This document shows, piece by piece, positions 1 through 9,141 of a stretch of DNA of 20,110 nucleotides. Origin of the DNA: Sulfurospirillum sp. UBA6810 (GTDB taxonomy: Bacteria > Campylobacterota > Campylobacteria > Campylobacterales > Sulfurospirillaceae); contig DKEY01000129.1 in the NCBI GenBank assembly GCA_002469305.1, positions 1 through 20,110 on the forward strand, in the 5' to 3' direction. The translations under genes were made by a program, and so were the position numbers. The notes under the pieces were generated by a model. That model worked only from the letters and a program-made list of their open reading frames with translations, was not told the origin of the DNA and made no database searches. The stretch's first letter is position 1. Each line of letters opens with the position of its first letter.

Positions 1-858
1 CTCATAAAGATGCCAACACCAGCACAGAGCATCCCAACTCCTCCATTTTGGGGCAGACGAGTTTTAAGCGCTGATGTCAAAGAGATAGCATACTCATGGA
101 TAAATCACAAGATTCTCTTTTCTCGTGCTTGGGGGTATAGTGGCAAGGGTATGAGTAAAGAAGAAAAACAAAAACAAGCAGATGAACTTCTTTGGCCACT
201 ATATGAGAGACTAAAGCGAGATATAGAAAGACTTGATTTGTTTGATCCTAAGATTATCTATGGCTACTATCCATGTAGAAGTGATGAGAACAAACTCTAT
301 ATCTTGGATGAAAAAAGAGGTTACTTTAGTGAAAAAGAGGTCAATAAAGAAGCCTTACATGTAGAAGATATAGTCCATACTTTGGACTTTCCAAGACAGG
401 CAAAAAAGCCTCATCGTTGTTTGAGTGATTTTTTCAAAAGTGATAGAGACGATGTCGTAGCCTTTACTTGTGTGAGTGTTGGCTCACGCTTTAGTGAGTA
501 TGAAAAAGAGTTATACGATAAGGGAGATTTTAAAGAGTACCATATGGTGCATGGACTTGGAATTGAGCTTGCAGAAGCACTTGCTGAGATAGTTCACAAG
601 CAAATTCGTCTTGATTTGGGAATCGCAGAGGGTGAAAAACATGCCCTCAAAGATGTGCAGATGAAAGCTTATACAGGGTGTCGCTACTCTTTTGGATATC
701 CTGCTTGTCCAGAACTGAGTGATACGAAGGTTATCTTTGATTTGCTGAAACCTGAAGAGTTTGGGATAGAGCTGAGTGAAACGTATCAAATCCACCCAGA
801 ACAAAGCACCACAGCGATGGTTCTACACCACAGAGAAGCGATGTACTTTAACGTTTAG
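1..858 (+). CDS. metH: Cobalamin-dependent methionine synthase, C-terminal part (partial, 5' end outside window)
   Basis: This is the last ~285 residues of MetH, which transfers the methyl group of methyltetrahydrofolate to homocysteine via methylcobalamin in the cytoplasm. Only the S-adenosylmethionine-dependent reactivation domain is visible. It is recognised by the PTPPFWG entry segment, the YGYYPC motif, RCLSDFF, a conserved helix ending in AEALAEIVHKQIR, the SAM-binding stretch around YTGCRYSFGYPACPELSD, and a C-terminal block ending EAMYFNV. The frame is open back to base 1 (Leu-Ile-Lys before the first Met at 10), so that Met is internal and the gene starts upstream. It ends with TAG, 25 bases before the stop of the convergent yitT-like gene, with no clear terminator between them. 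The window does not show whether the upstream folate and cobalamin domains are intact. Confidence 0.95.
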   Translation, partial: LIKMPTPAQSIPTPPFWGRRVLSADVKEIAYSWINHKILFSRAWGYSGKGMSKEEKQKQADELLWPLYERLKRDIERLDLFDPKIIYGYYPCRSDENKLYILDEKRGYFSEKEVNKEALHVEDIVHTLDFPRQAKKPHRCLSDFFKSDRDDVVAFTCVSVGSRFSEYEKELYDKGDFKEYHMVHGLGIELAEALAEIVHKQIRLDLGIAEGEKHALKDVQMKAYTGCRYSFGYPACPELSDTKVIFDLLKPEEFGIELSETYQIHPEQSTTAMVLHHREAMYFNV

Positions 859-883
859 CTAAAATAGGGGTCAGAGTGAGATG

Positions 884-1720
884 TCAGTGCCCACGACCTA
901 GCATTTCACTTGCTTCAGTGATAATCATAAATCCCTCGGGGTCATGTTTTCTCACAAGCTCTCTTAAGTATTGGAGTTTTGAGACTTCAACTACGATAAG
1001 TATCATTGTTTTCTCTTGATTTTCGTACAAACCATCACCTCTTATGATAGTTCCATACTCACCAAGTTCTTCTCTGATTTTAACCTTTAGTAAATCAGCT
1101 TTATTGGTAACAAGATTGACAAGTTTTTTGTTTAAACGACCCGTTAAAATCATATCAATAACTTTTGCAGTGATATAGATACTAACGATACTCCATAAAA
1201 CTTTTGCATTATCATCAAAGATAAAAAGAGCACTTAAGACGATGAGAGAATCAATGATAAGTAAAACTTGTCCAGCCTTCATCTCTGTTTTGGAAGCTAC
1301 AATTTTTGCGATGATGGTTGAGCCACCAGCGCTTGAGTTTCCTTTGATGACAAGAGCTAAACCTATACCGATAAAGATACCGCCAAAGAGTGAAGCAAGA
1401 ATAGTATCGAGGACAAAAGCCTTTACATGTAAGACTTCCATAAAGGTATCAATCAGCGCAGAGATAAGTAAAAGAGTCACAACTGTTCTGATGGCAAACA
1501 TCTTTCCTAGATACTTTATACCCACTATAAGCAAAGGCACATTGATAGCTATCATAATCGTACCTATGGTAAAAGGTGTTACATAGTGCAGTAAAAGAGA
1601 GAGTCCAGCAGTCCCACCTGTGAGAAGTTGATTTGGTGTCAAAAACCAAACAACACCAAGGCTCAAAAGCAGAGAACCTGTAAAGATGAAAAGATAGTTT
1701 TTAAATTCTTGTTTTGTCAT
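884..1720 (-). CDS. YitT family membrane protein (DUF161 + DUF2179)
   Basis: A 278-residue inner-membrane protein of the YitT family. The N-terminal ~200 residues hold five or six hydrophobic helices, including the family-typical LTPNQLLTGGTAGLSLLL segment and a Gly/Ser-rich NSSAGGSTIIAKI loop. The last ~60 residues form the soluble DUF2179 domain, seen in GDGLYENQEKTMILIVV and a C-terminal DPEGFMIITEASEMLGRGH. Length fits full-length family members (about 280 residues). The molecular function is not established; transport has been suggested for the family. The gene is divergent from the TonB-dependent receptor, with a 93-bp spacer that probably holds both promoters, and convergent with metH. 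Its ribosome site is weak (GGAAAT a few bases before ATG). Confidence 0.9.
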   Translation of the reverse strand: MTKQEFKNYLFIFTGSLLLSLGVVWFLTPNQLLTGGTAGLSLLLHYVTPFTIGTIMIAINVPLLIVGIKYLGKMFAIRTVVTLLLISALIDTFMEVLHVKAFVLDTILASLFGGIFIGIGLALVIKGNSSAGGSTIIAKIVASKTEMKAGQVLLIIDSLIVLSALFIFDDNAKVLWSIVSIYITAKVIDMILTGRLNKKLVNLVTNKADLLKVKIREELGEYGTIIRGDGLYENQEKTMILIVVEVSKLQYLRELVRKHDPEGFMIITEASEMLGRGH

Positions 1721-1813
1721 AGTATTTCCAGTTTTTGCGAAATTTTATCAGTTTATCTATAAATAAACACTTTTTAAGTAAAATGTCACTTCCAAATTTT
1801 AAGGAGAAAATGT

Positions 1814-3865
1814 ATGAAAAGTCCAAAAGGATTTCGTGGAAGATACTTTTCATTGGCTGCTATTCTTGCACTCAGTACGACTATCACGCTAGCAAATGAA
1901 GCACAAAGCTTTGTTGATAGTAAGAAAGAAGTACAAGCACAAGAAGAGTTCGCTGAAAAAGAAGAGTTGACACCACCAGCAGAGGAATTAGATGTTGCTA
2001 TAATCTCAAAGAAGATTACAGTTAAAGAGAGTGATGCACCTTTTGCATCAGAAATCTACACACAAAAGCAGATTGAAAAATCTCGCGCAAATGATATCTA
2101 CGAATTTTTAAATACCCAAAGTTCAGTTGTTACACTGCCTAGTTATGGAAATATATTTTCTCAAAGTATAGATATGAGGGGATATGGGATAGGTGATGGC
2201 TATGAAAATGTTGTTATAAGCGTCAATGGAAGACGCCTAAATAATATAGATATGGTTTCACAGCTACTCTCTTCTATACCACTTGAGAGTATAGAGCGTA
2301 TAGAAGTTATAAAAGGCTCAGGTTCAGTTGAGTATGGTGATGGTGCAAATGCGGGTGCTATAAATATCATCACAAAAGGATATGAGGGAGCAACTGTTAA
2401 GACTTATATGGGTGACAATGGTTTAGCATTTGTTTCACTTGGACTTGGTATAAAAGAAGAAAAATACTCTTTGAGTGGATATATTGATGATTATGCACAT
2501 GATGGTTATAAAACCATAGCAAGCAATGGAGTCAAAGATGCAAGTTGGAGTAGAACGAAAGAGATCAAAGGTACTTTTACCCCTATTGAAAACTTGACTT
2601 TCAATCTAGGTAAATCTTTTGCCAAAATGCAAATCAACTATGCAAATGCATTAACACTAGCACAATATAACCAAGATCCAAATTTTACTCCAATCCCAAA
2701 TGTTTTTTGGTGGGGAATTGAACAAGATTATAAAATACAATCCTATGATACAAGTATCTTAAACTATGGATTACGCTATGACTTTTCAAATAAAATTTCA
2801 TTGGATGTTCAAGTATATGATGAAAACAAAGAGAGTTCATATGAGAGTGTTGGAGGGAGTTTTCCAAGCACTAGCCTCAGCAAATACAAAAATGACTCTT
2901 ATAACGCAACACTAAATTATAATGATGATGCTCTAAAATTTGCACTTGGTATAAATAAAACACAAGGCAGCAGAAATGCCTATGGATATACTGTAACTAA
3001 AGACAATCTAGGATTATATGCAAAAGCAGATTATGACTATGGTGATAGCACTTTTTCTTTTGGAGCAAGGACGGAGAGGGCAGAGTATAGTTATAAAAAA
3101 GTAGGGGTAAACTTGGAAGATGACGCTTCTATGAGAGCTTATGATATCGGATATAACTATAAACTAGATAAGCTAAGCTCTTTGTTTATCAACTTTAATC
3201 AATCATATCAATTTCCAAACGTAGATAGATTTTTTGATGCATTTACAGACTCTTTTAACGGCTTTATAGACCCAATGCAAGTTAAAACGATAAATATGGG
3301 ATATAACTACCTTGGTTATCCAAACAAATTAAAAGTTTCTGCATTTTACTCTGATGTAAAAGATGAGATTTATTATAATGGAGCAACTTGGACAAATACA
3401 AACTTGGATAAAACACGAAAGTATGGTGCTGAGGTATATGATAAATATAATTTCACATATAATATTTTTACAACATTCAATTATACGTATGTGGATACGA
3501 AGATAAAAGAAGATAGTACAAATTCTGGTGGAATAGGACGTGAAATACCAGGTGTTTCTAAACATAATGTTAAGATATCTTTAGGCTATAACCCAACCCA
3601 TAGAATCAATCTTTTGCTTTCACATGTATATAAATCAGCAGCATTTGCGATGAGTGATTTTGATGGCAACTATGGAAAGATGCAAGCTTATAATGCAACA
3701 GATTTTTCAGCAGTTTATAAGTATAAAAACTATGAATTTTTTGCAAAAGTAAACAATATTTTTGATAAGAAAAATGCCTTGTTTGCAGATGATGGAACAA
3801 CTTTAGGTGTTTATCCTGTAAATTATGAGCGAAACTTTATGCTTGGATTAAAGGCTAAATTCTGA
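1814..3865 (+). CDS. TonB-dependent outer-membrane receptor
   Basis: A 683-residue outer-membrane receptor for energised uptake of a scarce ligand (metal chelate, haem, cobalamin or similar; substrate not determinable here). It has a signal peptide at about residues 1-28 (basic N terminus, hydrophobic core, cleavage likely before NEA) and an acidic linker. A plug domain spans roughly 75-190, with DMRGYG, ISVNGRRLN, IPLESIERIEVIKGSGSVEYGDGA and GAINIITK. The 22-strand barrel fills the rest, ending in alternating hydrophobics and a terminal Phe (LGLKAKF). The start is fixed by AAGGAG at 1801-1806, 7 bases before ATG; an out-of-frame ATG sits at 1810. The stop TGA overlaps the next ATG by one base, so the two genes are coupled. 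I found no clear Fur box or cobalamin riboswitch in the 93-bp upstream spacer. Confidence 0.95.
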   Translation: MKSPKGFRGRYFSLAAILALSTTITLANEAQSFVDSKKEVQAQEEFAEKEELTPPAEELDVAIISKKITVKESDAPFASEIYTQKQIEKSRANDIYEFLNTQSSVVTLPSYGNIFSQSIDMRGYGIGDGYENVVISVNGRRLNNIDMVSQLLSSIPLESIERIEVIKGSGSVEYGDGANAGAINIITKGYEGATVKTYMGDNGLAFVSLGLGIKEEKYSLSGYIDDYAHDGYKTIASNGVKDASWSRTKEIKGTFTPIENLTFNLGKSFAKMQINYANALTLAQYNQDPNFTPIPNVFWWGIEQDYKIQSYDTSILNYGLRYDFSNKISLDVQVYDENKESSYESVGGSFPSTSLSKYKNDSYNATLNYNDDALKFALGINKTQGSRNAYGYTVTKDNLGLYAKADYDYGDSTFSFGARTERAEYSYKKVGVNLEDDASMRAYDIGYNYKLDKLSSLFINFNQSYQFPNVDRFFDAFTDSFNGFIDPMQVKTINMGYNYLGYPNKLKVSAFYSDVKDEIYYNGATWTNTNLDKTRKYGAEVYDKYNFTYNIFTTFNYTYVDTKIKEDSTNSGGIGREIPGVSKHNVKISLGYNPTHRINLLLSHVYKSAAFAMSDFDGNYGKMQAYNATDFSAVYKYKNYEFFAKVNNIFDKKNALFADDGTTLGVYPVNYERNFMLGLKAKF

Positions 3866-4431
3866 TGAAACTATCCCTCCGAGAGTATATTTGGTACAAG
3901 TTTTTCAATTCCCTCTTTTTTGGGATTTCTGTTGGGAGTATATTTATACTCTACACTCCACTTGAACCCTCCATCTACTCTCTTGGGGGGATTTTACTCG
4001 CACTTGGTATGCTGATAATTGCAAAGTATTATGATAGGTTGATGGATTTAAAAACATTTTTTTACATCACTTTGCTAGTAGAGTTTGTCGTCTTATGTTT
4101 TGTTGTCTTTTTTCTTCTTTTTAACTATTCGTATATGAGTGCTTTAGTAGTTTATATAGGCTATCAAGTTACATTTGTTTTTGGAAATTACTTGGTTCGC
4201 ATGGAGACGATAGTTTTAAAAAAGCCTATACTTTTGTCTTTTACAGATGTGGCAAAACAAAAAGCATATCTTATTGGATTAGTATTTTCTTATGTGGCAT
4301 ATAAAGCTTTTGAATATTTTGAAATTATAGATAAACAGATACAAGTATATAACTTACATGTAGGGATGTTCTTTTTGCAAGTTTTGATAATCTACCTTGT
4401 ATTGAAGAGTTTTCGTAAATTGATTAAGTAA
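3865..4431 (+). CDS. Membrane protein of unknown function, coupled to the TonB-dependent receptor
   Basis: I do not recognise this 188-residue protein with certainty. It has about six hydrophobic stretches, near residues 13-31, 37-54, 64-86, 88-110, 133-153 and 165-184. A motif reading AKYYDRLMDLK after helix 2 loosely resembles motif A of the major facilitator superfamily, so it could be a half-length MFS-like protein, but most MFS proteins have twelve helices. Its ATG shares a base with the stop of the upstream receptor (TGATG), implying one mRNA and coupled translation. A role in carrying the receptor's ligand across the inner membrane is therefore the simplest inference. A run of six G lies at 3985-3990, too short to call a phase-variable tract. 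Confidence 0.8.
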   Translation: MKLSLREYIWYKFFNSLFFGISVGSIFILYTPLEPSIYSLGGILLALGMLIIAKYYDRLMDLKTFFYITLLVEFVVLCFVVFFLLFNYSYMSALVVYIGYQVTFVFGNYLVRMETIVLKKPILLSFTDVAKQKAYLIGLVFSYVAYKAFEYFEIIDKQIQVYNLHVGMFFLQVLIIYLVLKSFRKLIK

Positions 4432-4490
4432 AATCAAAAGAATTTAGTGCTATTCTTATCACAAGTGTAAAATTTTTTTTACTTATATCT

Positions 4491-4496
4491 TATAAT
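4491..4496 (+). promoter_or_regulatory. Probable -10 element for the histidine kinase operon
   Basis: An exact TATAAT lies 15 bases before the TTG start of the kinase, in a very AT-rich stretch. Campylobacterota sigma-70 promoters typically have a strong -10 and no clear -35, as here. Transcription starting near 4503 would leave a leader of only about 9 bases, so the real start site may be elsewhere. The 80-bp gap contains no convincing terminator for the upstream pair. Confidence 0.4.
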
Positions 4497-4511
4497 TATA
4501 AAGAAAACAGT

Positions 4512-7391
4512 TTGTTAGAAAAGATACTCAATAAATTTTCGCTTCTCCAATCTCTAGCGATTATGGTGGTTTTTACCTTGTTATTACCTGTTCCTATTTT
4601 GTTTGGGGTATATGTACACAGTACATTTCAAACAAAACAAGAGGAATTTGTTGTTGTTTCAACCAAAAAATTTGAACTCTCCTCTGAAATATTTTCAGAA
4701 TCATTGTGGAACTTTTATCCTGAACTTGGTAAAACGATGGTGCATCAACTTAGTTTAGATAAAAGTTTTGTATCTGTCAATTTAAGCGATGCTCGTGGTG
4801 ATATTTTTATTTCACATGTAAACCAAACTGTTACTAATCCAGAAGAGATGTTTATGTTAGAAAAGGTGCTCACTAAAAATGAGACAGACATAGGTACTCT
4901 TACTATGGTATTTAAAAAAGAGGGCTTACTTGAATCCATAAAATCTGACTTTTTTCTTTTTGGCTCTATTGCATTGCTTCAGGCTATTATGATAGTCGTA
5001 GTAATCTCTTTTATCTATTATTATAAAATTATAAAGCCTATGAGAAGGTTGGTTCAAGATTCTAAAAAACTTGCGCTTAAAGAGTTAGATGAGCCTTTTG
5101 TATGGAAAGGCAAAGATGAGATTAACTCTTTGGGAAGAGCTTTAGATGCAACAAGAATTGCTCTAAATGATTTGTTTTCTACTCTTATCACGCAAAATGC
5201 CACATTGGATGAAAAGGTTCAACAAAGAACAAAAGAGTTAGAAGAAGCAAGTAGATACAAGTCTGAATTTTTAGCAAATATGAGTCATGAGATAAGAACT
5301 CCTATGAATGCTATCGTTGGGATGTGTCATCTGATAAGTAAAACATTGCTCAATGATGCGCAGTCAAACTATATCATCAAAATCAAAGATGCCTCTTCTG
5401 TGCTTTTACGTATTATCAATGATATTTTGGATTTTTCAAAGATTGAGGCAGGAAAACTTAGTATCGAGTATATCGCTTTTGATATGCATAAAGAACTGAA
5501 AAAAAGTGCTTCTATATTTTCTATTTTGGCAAAAGATAAAGAGATAGAACTAGAGTCTGATTTTGTGCATACACATCGGTTTTATAAGGGTGACCCATAT
5601 AGAATCGTGCAAATCGTCAATAACTTTTTAAGCAATGCAATTAAATTTACAAACAAAGGGAAGGTTACTCTTAGTGTAAAAGAAGAGGAAGCTTCTCAAA
5701 ATAAAAAAAGATTAGTTTTTAGCGTAACAGATACAGGCATGGGCATAGCGGAGGAAAAGAAGAGTAAACTTTTTAAAGCTTTTGGACAGCTAGATGCTTC
5801 AACTACAAGAAAACACGGTGGTACAGGATTAGGTCTTTACATCTGTACACAACTTGCAGACATGATGGGTGGTAAGATAACTTTTGATTCACAAGAGGGA
5901 GAAGGAAGTACTTTTAATTTAGAAATTCTACTAGAAAAAGCTGAGGGACTTGATGTACAAAAAGAGAATGGATTGGACCTTTTTATTCCTATCAATATCC
6001 TTCTTATAGAAGATGATAAAAACTCAAGAAATATCATAAGAGAATATATCCGCTCATTTGGATTTTTTATTACTATTGTGGACTCTTATGAGAAGGCAGT
6101 AGAAAAGATAGAGGAAACGAAAGAAAAATTTGATTTATTGATTATAGATTATCATTTACCAACAGTTGATGGTATAACAGCATACAATCTACTCAAGAAG
6201 AAAATGCACCATAGACCACCTGCTATCATGATAACAGTTGATGAGGATGGCAGTTTAAAATCCAAAGCAATCAATAGCGGTTTTGAACGATTTTTAGTAA
6301 AGCCTATCAATCCTTCATTTTTATATGATGATATCACCTCTTTATGCAATATAGAAAAAGCGGATGTACATAATTTGCACCATGCAAAGATAGACTTCTC
6401 TGATAAAACTATCTTGATAGTTGAAGACAATGACATCAACCTTGAAGTGGCTATGTACCTTTTAAAAGAGACAGAAGCCCATGTAGAGATTGCAAGAAAT
6501 GGTTTTGAAGCAGTTGAAAAAGTGAGACAAAAAACTTATGATGCGATTTTGATGGATATACAAATGCCTGTTATGGATGGGTATGAAGCAACAAAAATCA
6601 TCCGAAAAGAGTTGATGTACACAAAACCTATCGTAGCTATGACTGCAAATGTTATGTCCCATGATGTTAAAAAATGTATAGAAATTGGTATGAACGAGCA
6701 TATAGGTAAGCCTTTAGAGGTTGAAGATTTTTATGGGACTCTTTTAAAAGTCTTTGACAAAATTCCTCTTAGTAAGCCTAGAGCTAAAGCTATGCAAGAA
6801 GATGTTTGCTTTGATAAAAATAGTGCTATCAAAAGACTCTCTAACAATGTTTCATTGTGGGAAAAGACTTTTTGTAAGTTTTATGACAAATATGAAAACT
6901 TGATAGCAGATATAAATCAACTCCTTGAAAACAACGATAGTGAGTCTCTTAAGATATATGCACATACCCTTAAAGGTCTTTGTGGTACCATAGGTGCCAA
7001 TAGATTGCAAAAAGAGGCGTATGCCATAGAGCTGCAAGTCAAAGATGGAATTGATATAAAAAATATTTCTTTTGAAAAATTATTTTTTGAGTACAGTCAA
7101 TTTTTTGAAAATACAAAAGATATTTTTGATACTAATTGTAAAGAGATAGAGATAAAAAAAGAGACACAAATCAGCAACGATGAGATTATAGATAAACTCA
7201 GTAACCTAGAAACAGCACTTGAAATGTCTAGTGTTTCAAAGGTGAAGCAGTGTATTGAAAAGCTCTCATCTTCTCAAAAGATAGTAGAGCATGAGCTTTT
7301 TAAAGCTATCGTTATCCATTGTGAAACATTTGATTTTGAAGCAGCTATCAATTTTGTAAAGCAACTTAAAAAGGAGATAAGAGATGTCTAA
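4512..7391 (+). CDS. Hybrid sensor histidine kinase (HAMP-HisKA-HATPase-REC-REC-HPt)
   Basis: A 959-residue membrane-bound phosphorelay kinase. Helix 1 is about 12-36, the periplasmic sensor about 37-146, helix 2 about 147-172, and a HAMP-like linker about 173-225. The HisKA H-box FLANMSHEIRTP carries the phospho-accepting His259. The ATPase domain shows the N box (Asn374 region), DTGMGI at 407-412 and GGTGLGL at 436-442. REC1 starts near 495 with LLIEDD and Asp546. REC2 starts near 632 with LIVEDN and Asp682. The HPt domain has AHTLKG with His818. A ~90-residue helical tail follows. All catalytic residues are present, so a full His-Asp-Asp-His relay is possible. The start is TTG: the first in-frame ATG (residue 18) would cut into helix 1. 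The stop overlaps the HD-GYP regulator by 8 bases, its likely partner. The sensor domain itself is not recognised. Confidence 0.95.
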   Translation: MLEKILNKFSLLQSLAIMVVFTLLLPVPILFGVYVHSTFQTKQEEFVVVSTKKFELSSEIFSESLWNFYPELGKTMVHQLSLDKSFVSVNLSDARGDIFISHVNQTVTNPEEMFMLEKVLTKNETDIGTLTMVFKKEGLLESIKSDFFLFGSIALLQAIMIVVVISFIYYYKIIKPMRRLVQDSKKLALKELDEPFVWKGKDEINSLGRALDATRIALNDLFSTLITQNATLDEKVQQRTKELEEASRYKSEFLANMSHEIRTPMNAIVGMCHLISKTLLNDAQSNYIIKIKDASSVLLRIINDILDFSKIEAGKLSIEYIAFDMHKELKKSASIFSILAKDKEIELESDFVHTHRFYKGDPYRIVQIVNNFLSNAIKFTNKGKVTLSVKEEEASQNKKRLVFSVTDTGMGIAEEKKSKLFKAFGQLDASTTRKHGGTGLGLYICTQLADMMGGKITFDSQEGEGSTFNLEILLEKAEGLDVQKENGLDLFIPINILLIEDDKNSRNIIREYIRSFGFFITIVDSYEKAVEKIEETKEKFDLLIIDYHLPTVDGITAYNLLKKKMHHRPPAIMITVDEDGSLKSKAINSGFERFLVKPINPSFLYDDITSLCNIEKADVHNLHHAKIDFSDKTILIVEDNDINLEVAMYLLKETEAHVEIARNGFEAVEKVRQKTYDAILMDIQMPVMDGYEATKIIRKELMYTKPIVAMTANVMSHDVKKCIEIGMNEHIGKPLEVEDFYGTLLKVFDKIPLSKPRAKAMQEDVCFDKNSAIKRLSNNVSLWEKTFCKFYDKYENLIADINQLLENNDSESLKIYAHTLKGLCGTIGANRLQKEAYAIELQVKDGIDIKNISFEKLFFEYSQFFENTKDIFDTNCKEIEIKKETQISNDEIIDKLSNLETALEMSSVSKVKQCIEKLSSSQKIVEHELFKAIVIHCETFDFEAAINFVKQLKKEIRDV

Positions 7392-8391
7392 GATATTGAT
7401 CATCGATGATACCCCAGAGTATATCGAAATGTTAGATGATATTTTGCATGAATATGAGATATATGCTGCAAAAGATGGTAAAAAAGGTATCCAGTTAGCT
7501 GAAAAGATTTTGCCTCATCTTATCCTTTTAGATATTAATATGCCTGAAATCAATGGCTATGAAGTTTGCCGTAGAATTAAATCAAATAAAATTTTAAAAA
7601 ATATTCCTATTATCTTTTTGACTGCAAATGAGGGAACAAATTTTGAAGAGATTGGTTTTGAAGTAGGTGCTGTTGATTATATCTCAAAACCTTTTAATAC
7701 ACCTGTTTTAAAAGCACGTGTTAGTACTCATATCAATCTTTATAAACTCCAAACAAATCTTGAGAGAGAAGTTGAAAGTAGTGTAAAAGAGATTAAAAAA
7801 CTTAACTCTGAGATGACTTATCTCGCTGCTTCTATTGCTGAGATGAAATCAAAAGAGACAGGGCAGCATTTAAAAAGAGTATCAGAGATATCTTATATGC
7901 TAGCAAAGTATTATGGGATGGATTTACAAGAAGCAGAAAAGCTAAAAATGGCTTCTATTTTACATGATATTGGAAAAGTTGCAATACCTGATAGCATTTT
8001 AAATAAGCCAGGACCACTAGATGAACAAGAGTGGTGTTTGATGAAAAAACACTCTGAACTGGGATATGATATGCTGAGAGATTCAGAGTTTGACTTGATG
8101 AAGTTAGCTTCACTTATAGCGTTAGAACATCATGAAAGATGGGATGGAACAGGTTATCCAAAAGGATTAAAAGAAGAAGAAATCTCTTTAGTAGGTAGGA
8201 TAGTCTCTGTTGCAGATGTTTTTGATTCGCTTTTAGATAAAAGAGCCTATAAAGAGCCTTGGTGTGAAGAGGATGTCAGGGAGTATTTTATACAAGCAGA
8301 GGCGAAACAATTTGACCCTCTCATAAATAAAATACTTTTAGAAAATTTTGAAACTTTTTTATTGATTAGAAAATCATTAGAAGAGGGTTAA
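7384..8391 (+). CDS. Response regulator with HD-GYP output domain (putative cyclic-di-GMP phosphodiesterase)
   Basis: A 335-residue cytoplasmic regulator. The receiver domain (1-~120) has the acidic pair Asp8-Asp9, phospho-acceptor Asp50 in LLDINMPE, the Thr switch in IIFLTAN, and Lys in YISKPF. A helical linker (about 125-150) leads to an HD-GYP domain with ETGQHLKRVSE, His194-Asp195 in LHDIGKVAIPD, EHHERWDGTGYPKGL (GYP at 257-259) and RIVSVADVFDSLL. The metal-binding and GYP residues are intact, so hydrolysis of cyclic di-GMP is expected from family knowledge. Its start overlaps the end of the hybrid kinase gene by 8 bases, and the periplasmic binding protein follows 2 bases after its stop. 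The three were most likely selected as one signalling unit, with phosphorylation at Asp50 controlling phosphodiesterase activity. Confidence 0.95.
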   Translation: MSKILIIDDTPEYIEMLDDILHEYEIYAAKDGKKGIQLAEKILPHLILLDINMPEINGYEVCRRIKSNKILKNIPIIFLTANEGTNFEEIGFEVGAVDYISKPFNTPVLKARVSTHINLYKLQTNLEREVESSVKEIKKLNSEMTYLAASIAEMKSKETGQHLKRVSEISYMLAKYYGMDLQEAEKLKMASILHDIGKVAIPDSILNKPGPLDEQEWCLMKKHSELGYDMLRDSEFDLMKLASLIALEHHERWDGTGYPKGLKEEEISLVGRIVSVADVFDSLLDKRAYKEPWCEEDVREYFIQAEAKQFDPLINKILLENFETFLLIRKSLEEG

Positions 8392-8393
8392 GT

Positions 8394-9131
8394 ATGAAAC
8401 TGATAATTTTTATATTTTGTTTTCTAAGTTCTGTTTTTGCACAAGAATTTTCTATACATACAGAAGAAATGCCACCTTATAACTATAAAAAAGATGAAAA
8501 AGTAAGAGGACTTTCTACTCTGTTTTTAGAGCGAATTATGATGCAAAACAAAACTCCGATAAATGTTTCTAAGATTCACCTCACATCATGGTCAAGGGCA
8601 TATAAAGATACTTTAAAAAATGAAAATGGTATTTTATATAGTGCAGCAAGAACTCCAGAGAGAGAAGGGTTGTTCAAGTGGGTAGGACCGATTGATAGGA
8701 TGCAAATAGGACTAATTGCAAAAAAAAGTAAAAATATAAAAATCAATTCAGTGCAAGATTTAAACAAGTACAAAATAGGCACTATGTCAGCAACAGCAGC
8801 AGAACATATGCTCCTCAATCTAGGGGTTGAAGAGAAAAATTTGGATAGATTTTCCTACATAGAATCTCAGCTGAAAAAGTTGGCAGCAGACAGAGTCGAT
8901 ATAGTTGCTTTTAGTTATCAAGCGATGAAGTTTTTACTTGAAAAACTTGAGTTAAAACCAGATGAGTATGAACTTATTTATACTCTTAAAGAGGTTGAGC
9001 TTTACTATGCATTTAACAAAAAAAGCGATGATAAGCTGATAGAAAATCTCAATAATATAATCATAAAACTTAATAGCGATAAAAAAACTTCATTTGAAAC
9101 ACTCAAAAAAAACTCTTGCTTTGTTAAATGA
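8394..9131 (+). CDS. Periplasmic solute-binding protein, SBP_bac_3 type
   Basis: A 245-residue exported protein. The signal peptide is MKLIIFIFCFLSSVFA followed by QE. The mature part has the two-lobe family pattern: an early TEEMPPYNYK ligand-entry segment, GLSTLFLERIM, a SWSRAY helix, ARTPEREGLFKWVGPI, then VQDLNKYKIGTMSATAAEHML at the hinge to lobe 2. Family members bind amino acids or other small solutes. No permease or ATPase gene is adjacent; the gene sits 2 bases after the HD-GYP regulator in the kinase operon, with GAGGG just upstream as ribosome site. I therefore infer a sensing role, presenting ligand to the kinase periplasmic domain, rather than import. Transport with unlinked partners is the alternative. 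Ligand unknown. Confidence 0.88.
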   Translation: MKLIIFIFCFLSSVFAQEFSIHTEEMPPYNYKKDEKVRGLSTLFLERIMMQNKTPINVSKIHLTSWSRAYKDTLKNENGILYSAARTPEREGLFKWVGPIDRMQIGLIAKKSKNIKINSVQDLNKYKIGTMSATAAEHMLLNLGVEEKNLDRFSYIESQLKKLAADRVDIVAFSYQAMKFLLEKLELKPDEYELIYTLKEVELYYAFNKKSDDKLIENLNNIIIKLNSDKKTSFETLKKNSCFVK

Positions 9132-9141
9132 GTTATAAAAG

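Noticed and set aside
1242..1586. A 114-codon plus-strand frame and a 66-codon minus frame inside the YitT gene
   Set aside because: Both are out-of-frame shadows of a recognisable membrane protein, with no ribosome site.
1721..1813. Fur box or cobalamin riboswitch upstream of the TonB-dependent receptor
   Set aside because: The 93-base spacer has no recognisable Fur dyad and is too short for a cobalamin aptamer with its B12 box; none of the conserved riboswitch segments is present.
3985..3990. G6 run as a possible phase-variable tract
   Set aside because: Contingency tracts in Campylobacter are usually eight or more G or C residues in surface-structure genes; six in a conserved frame is not enough.
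4438..4482. Possible terminator after the receptor operon (AAGAAT-N8-ATTCTT and a T8 run)
   Set aside because: The 6-bp AT-rich stem is 15 bases from the T run, and the closer GTAAAA-TTTT-TTTTAC stem is all but A-T only; neither is stable enough to call.
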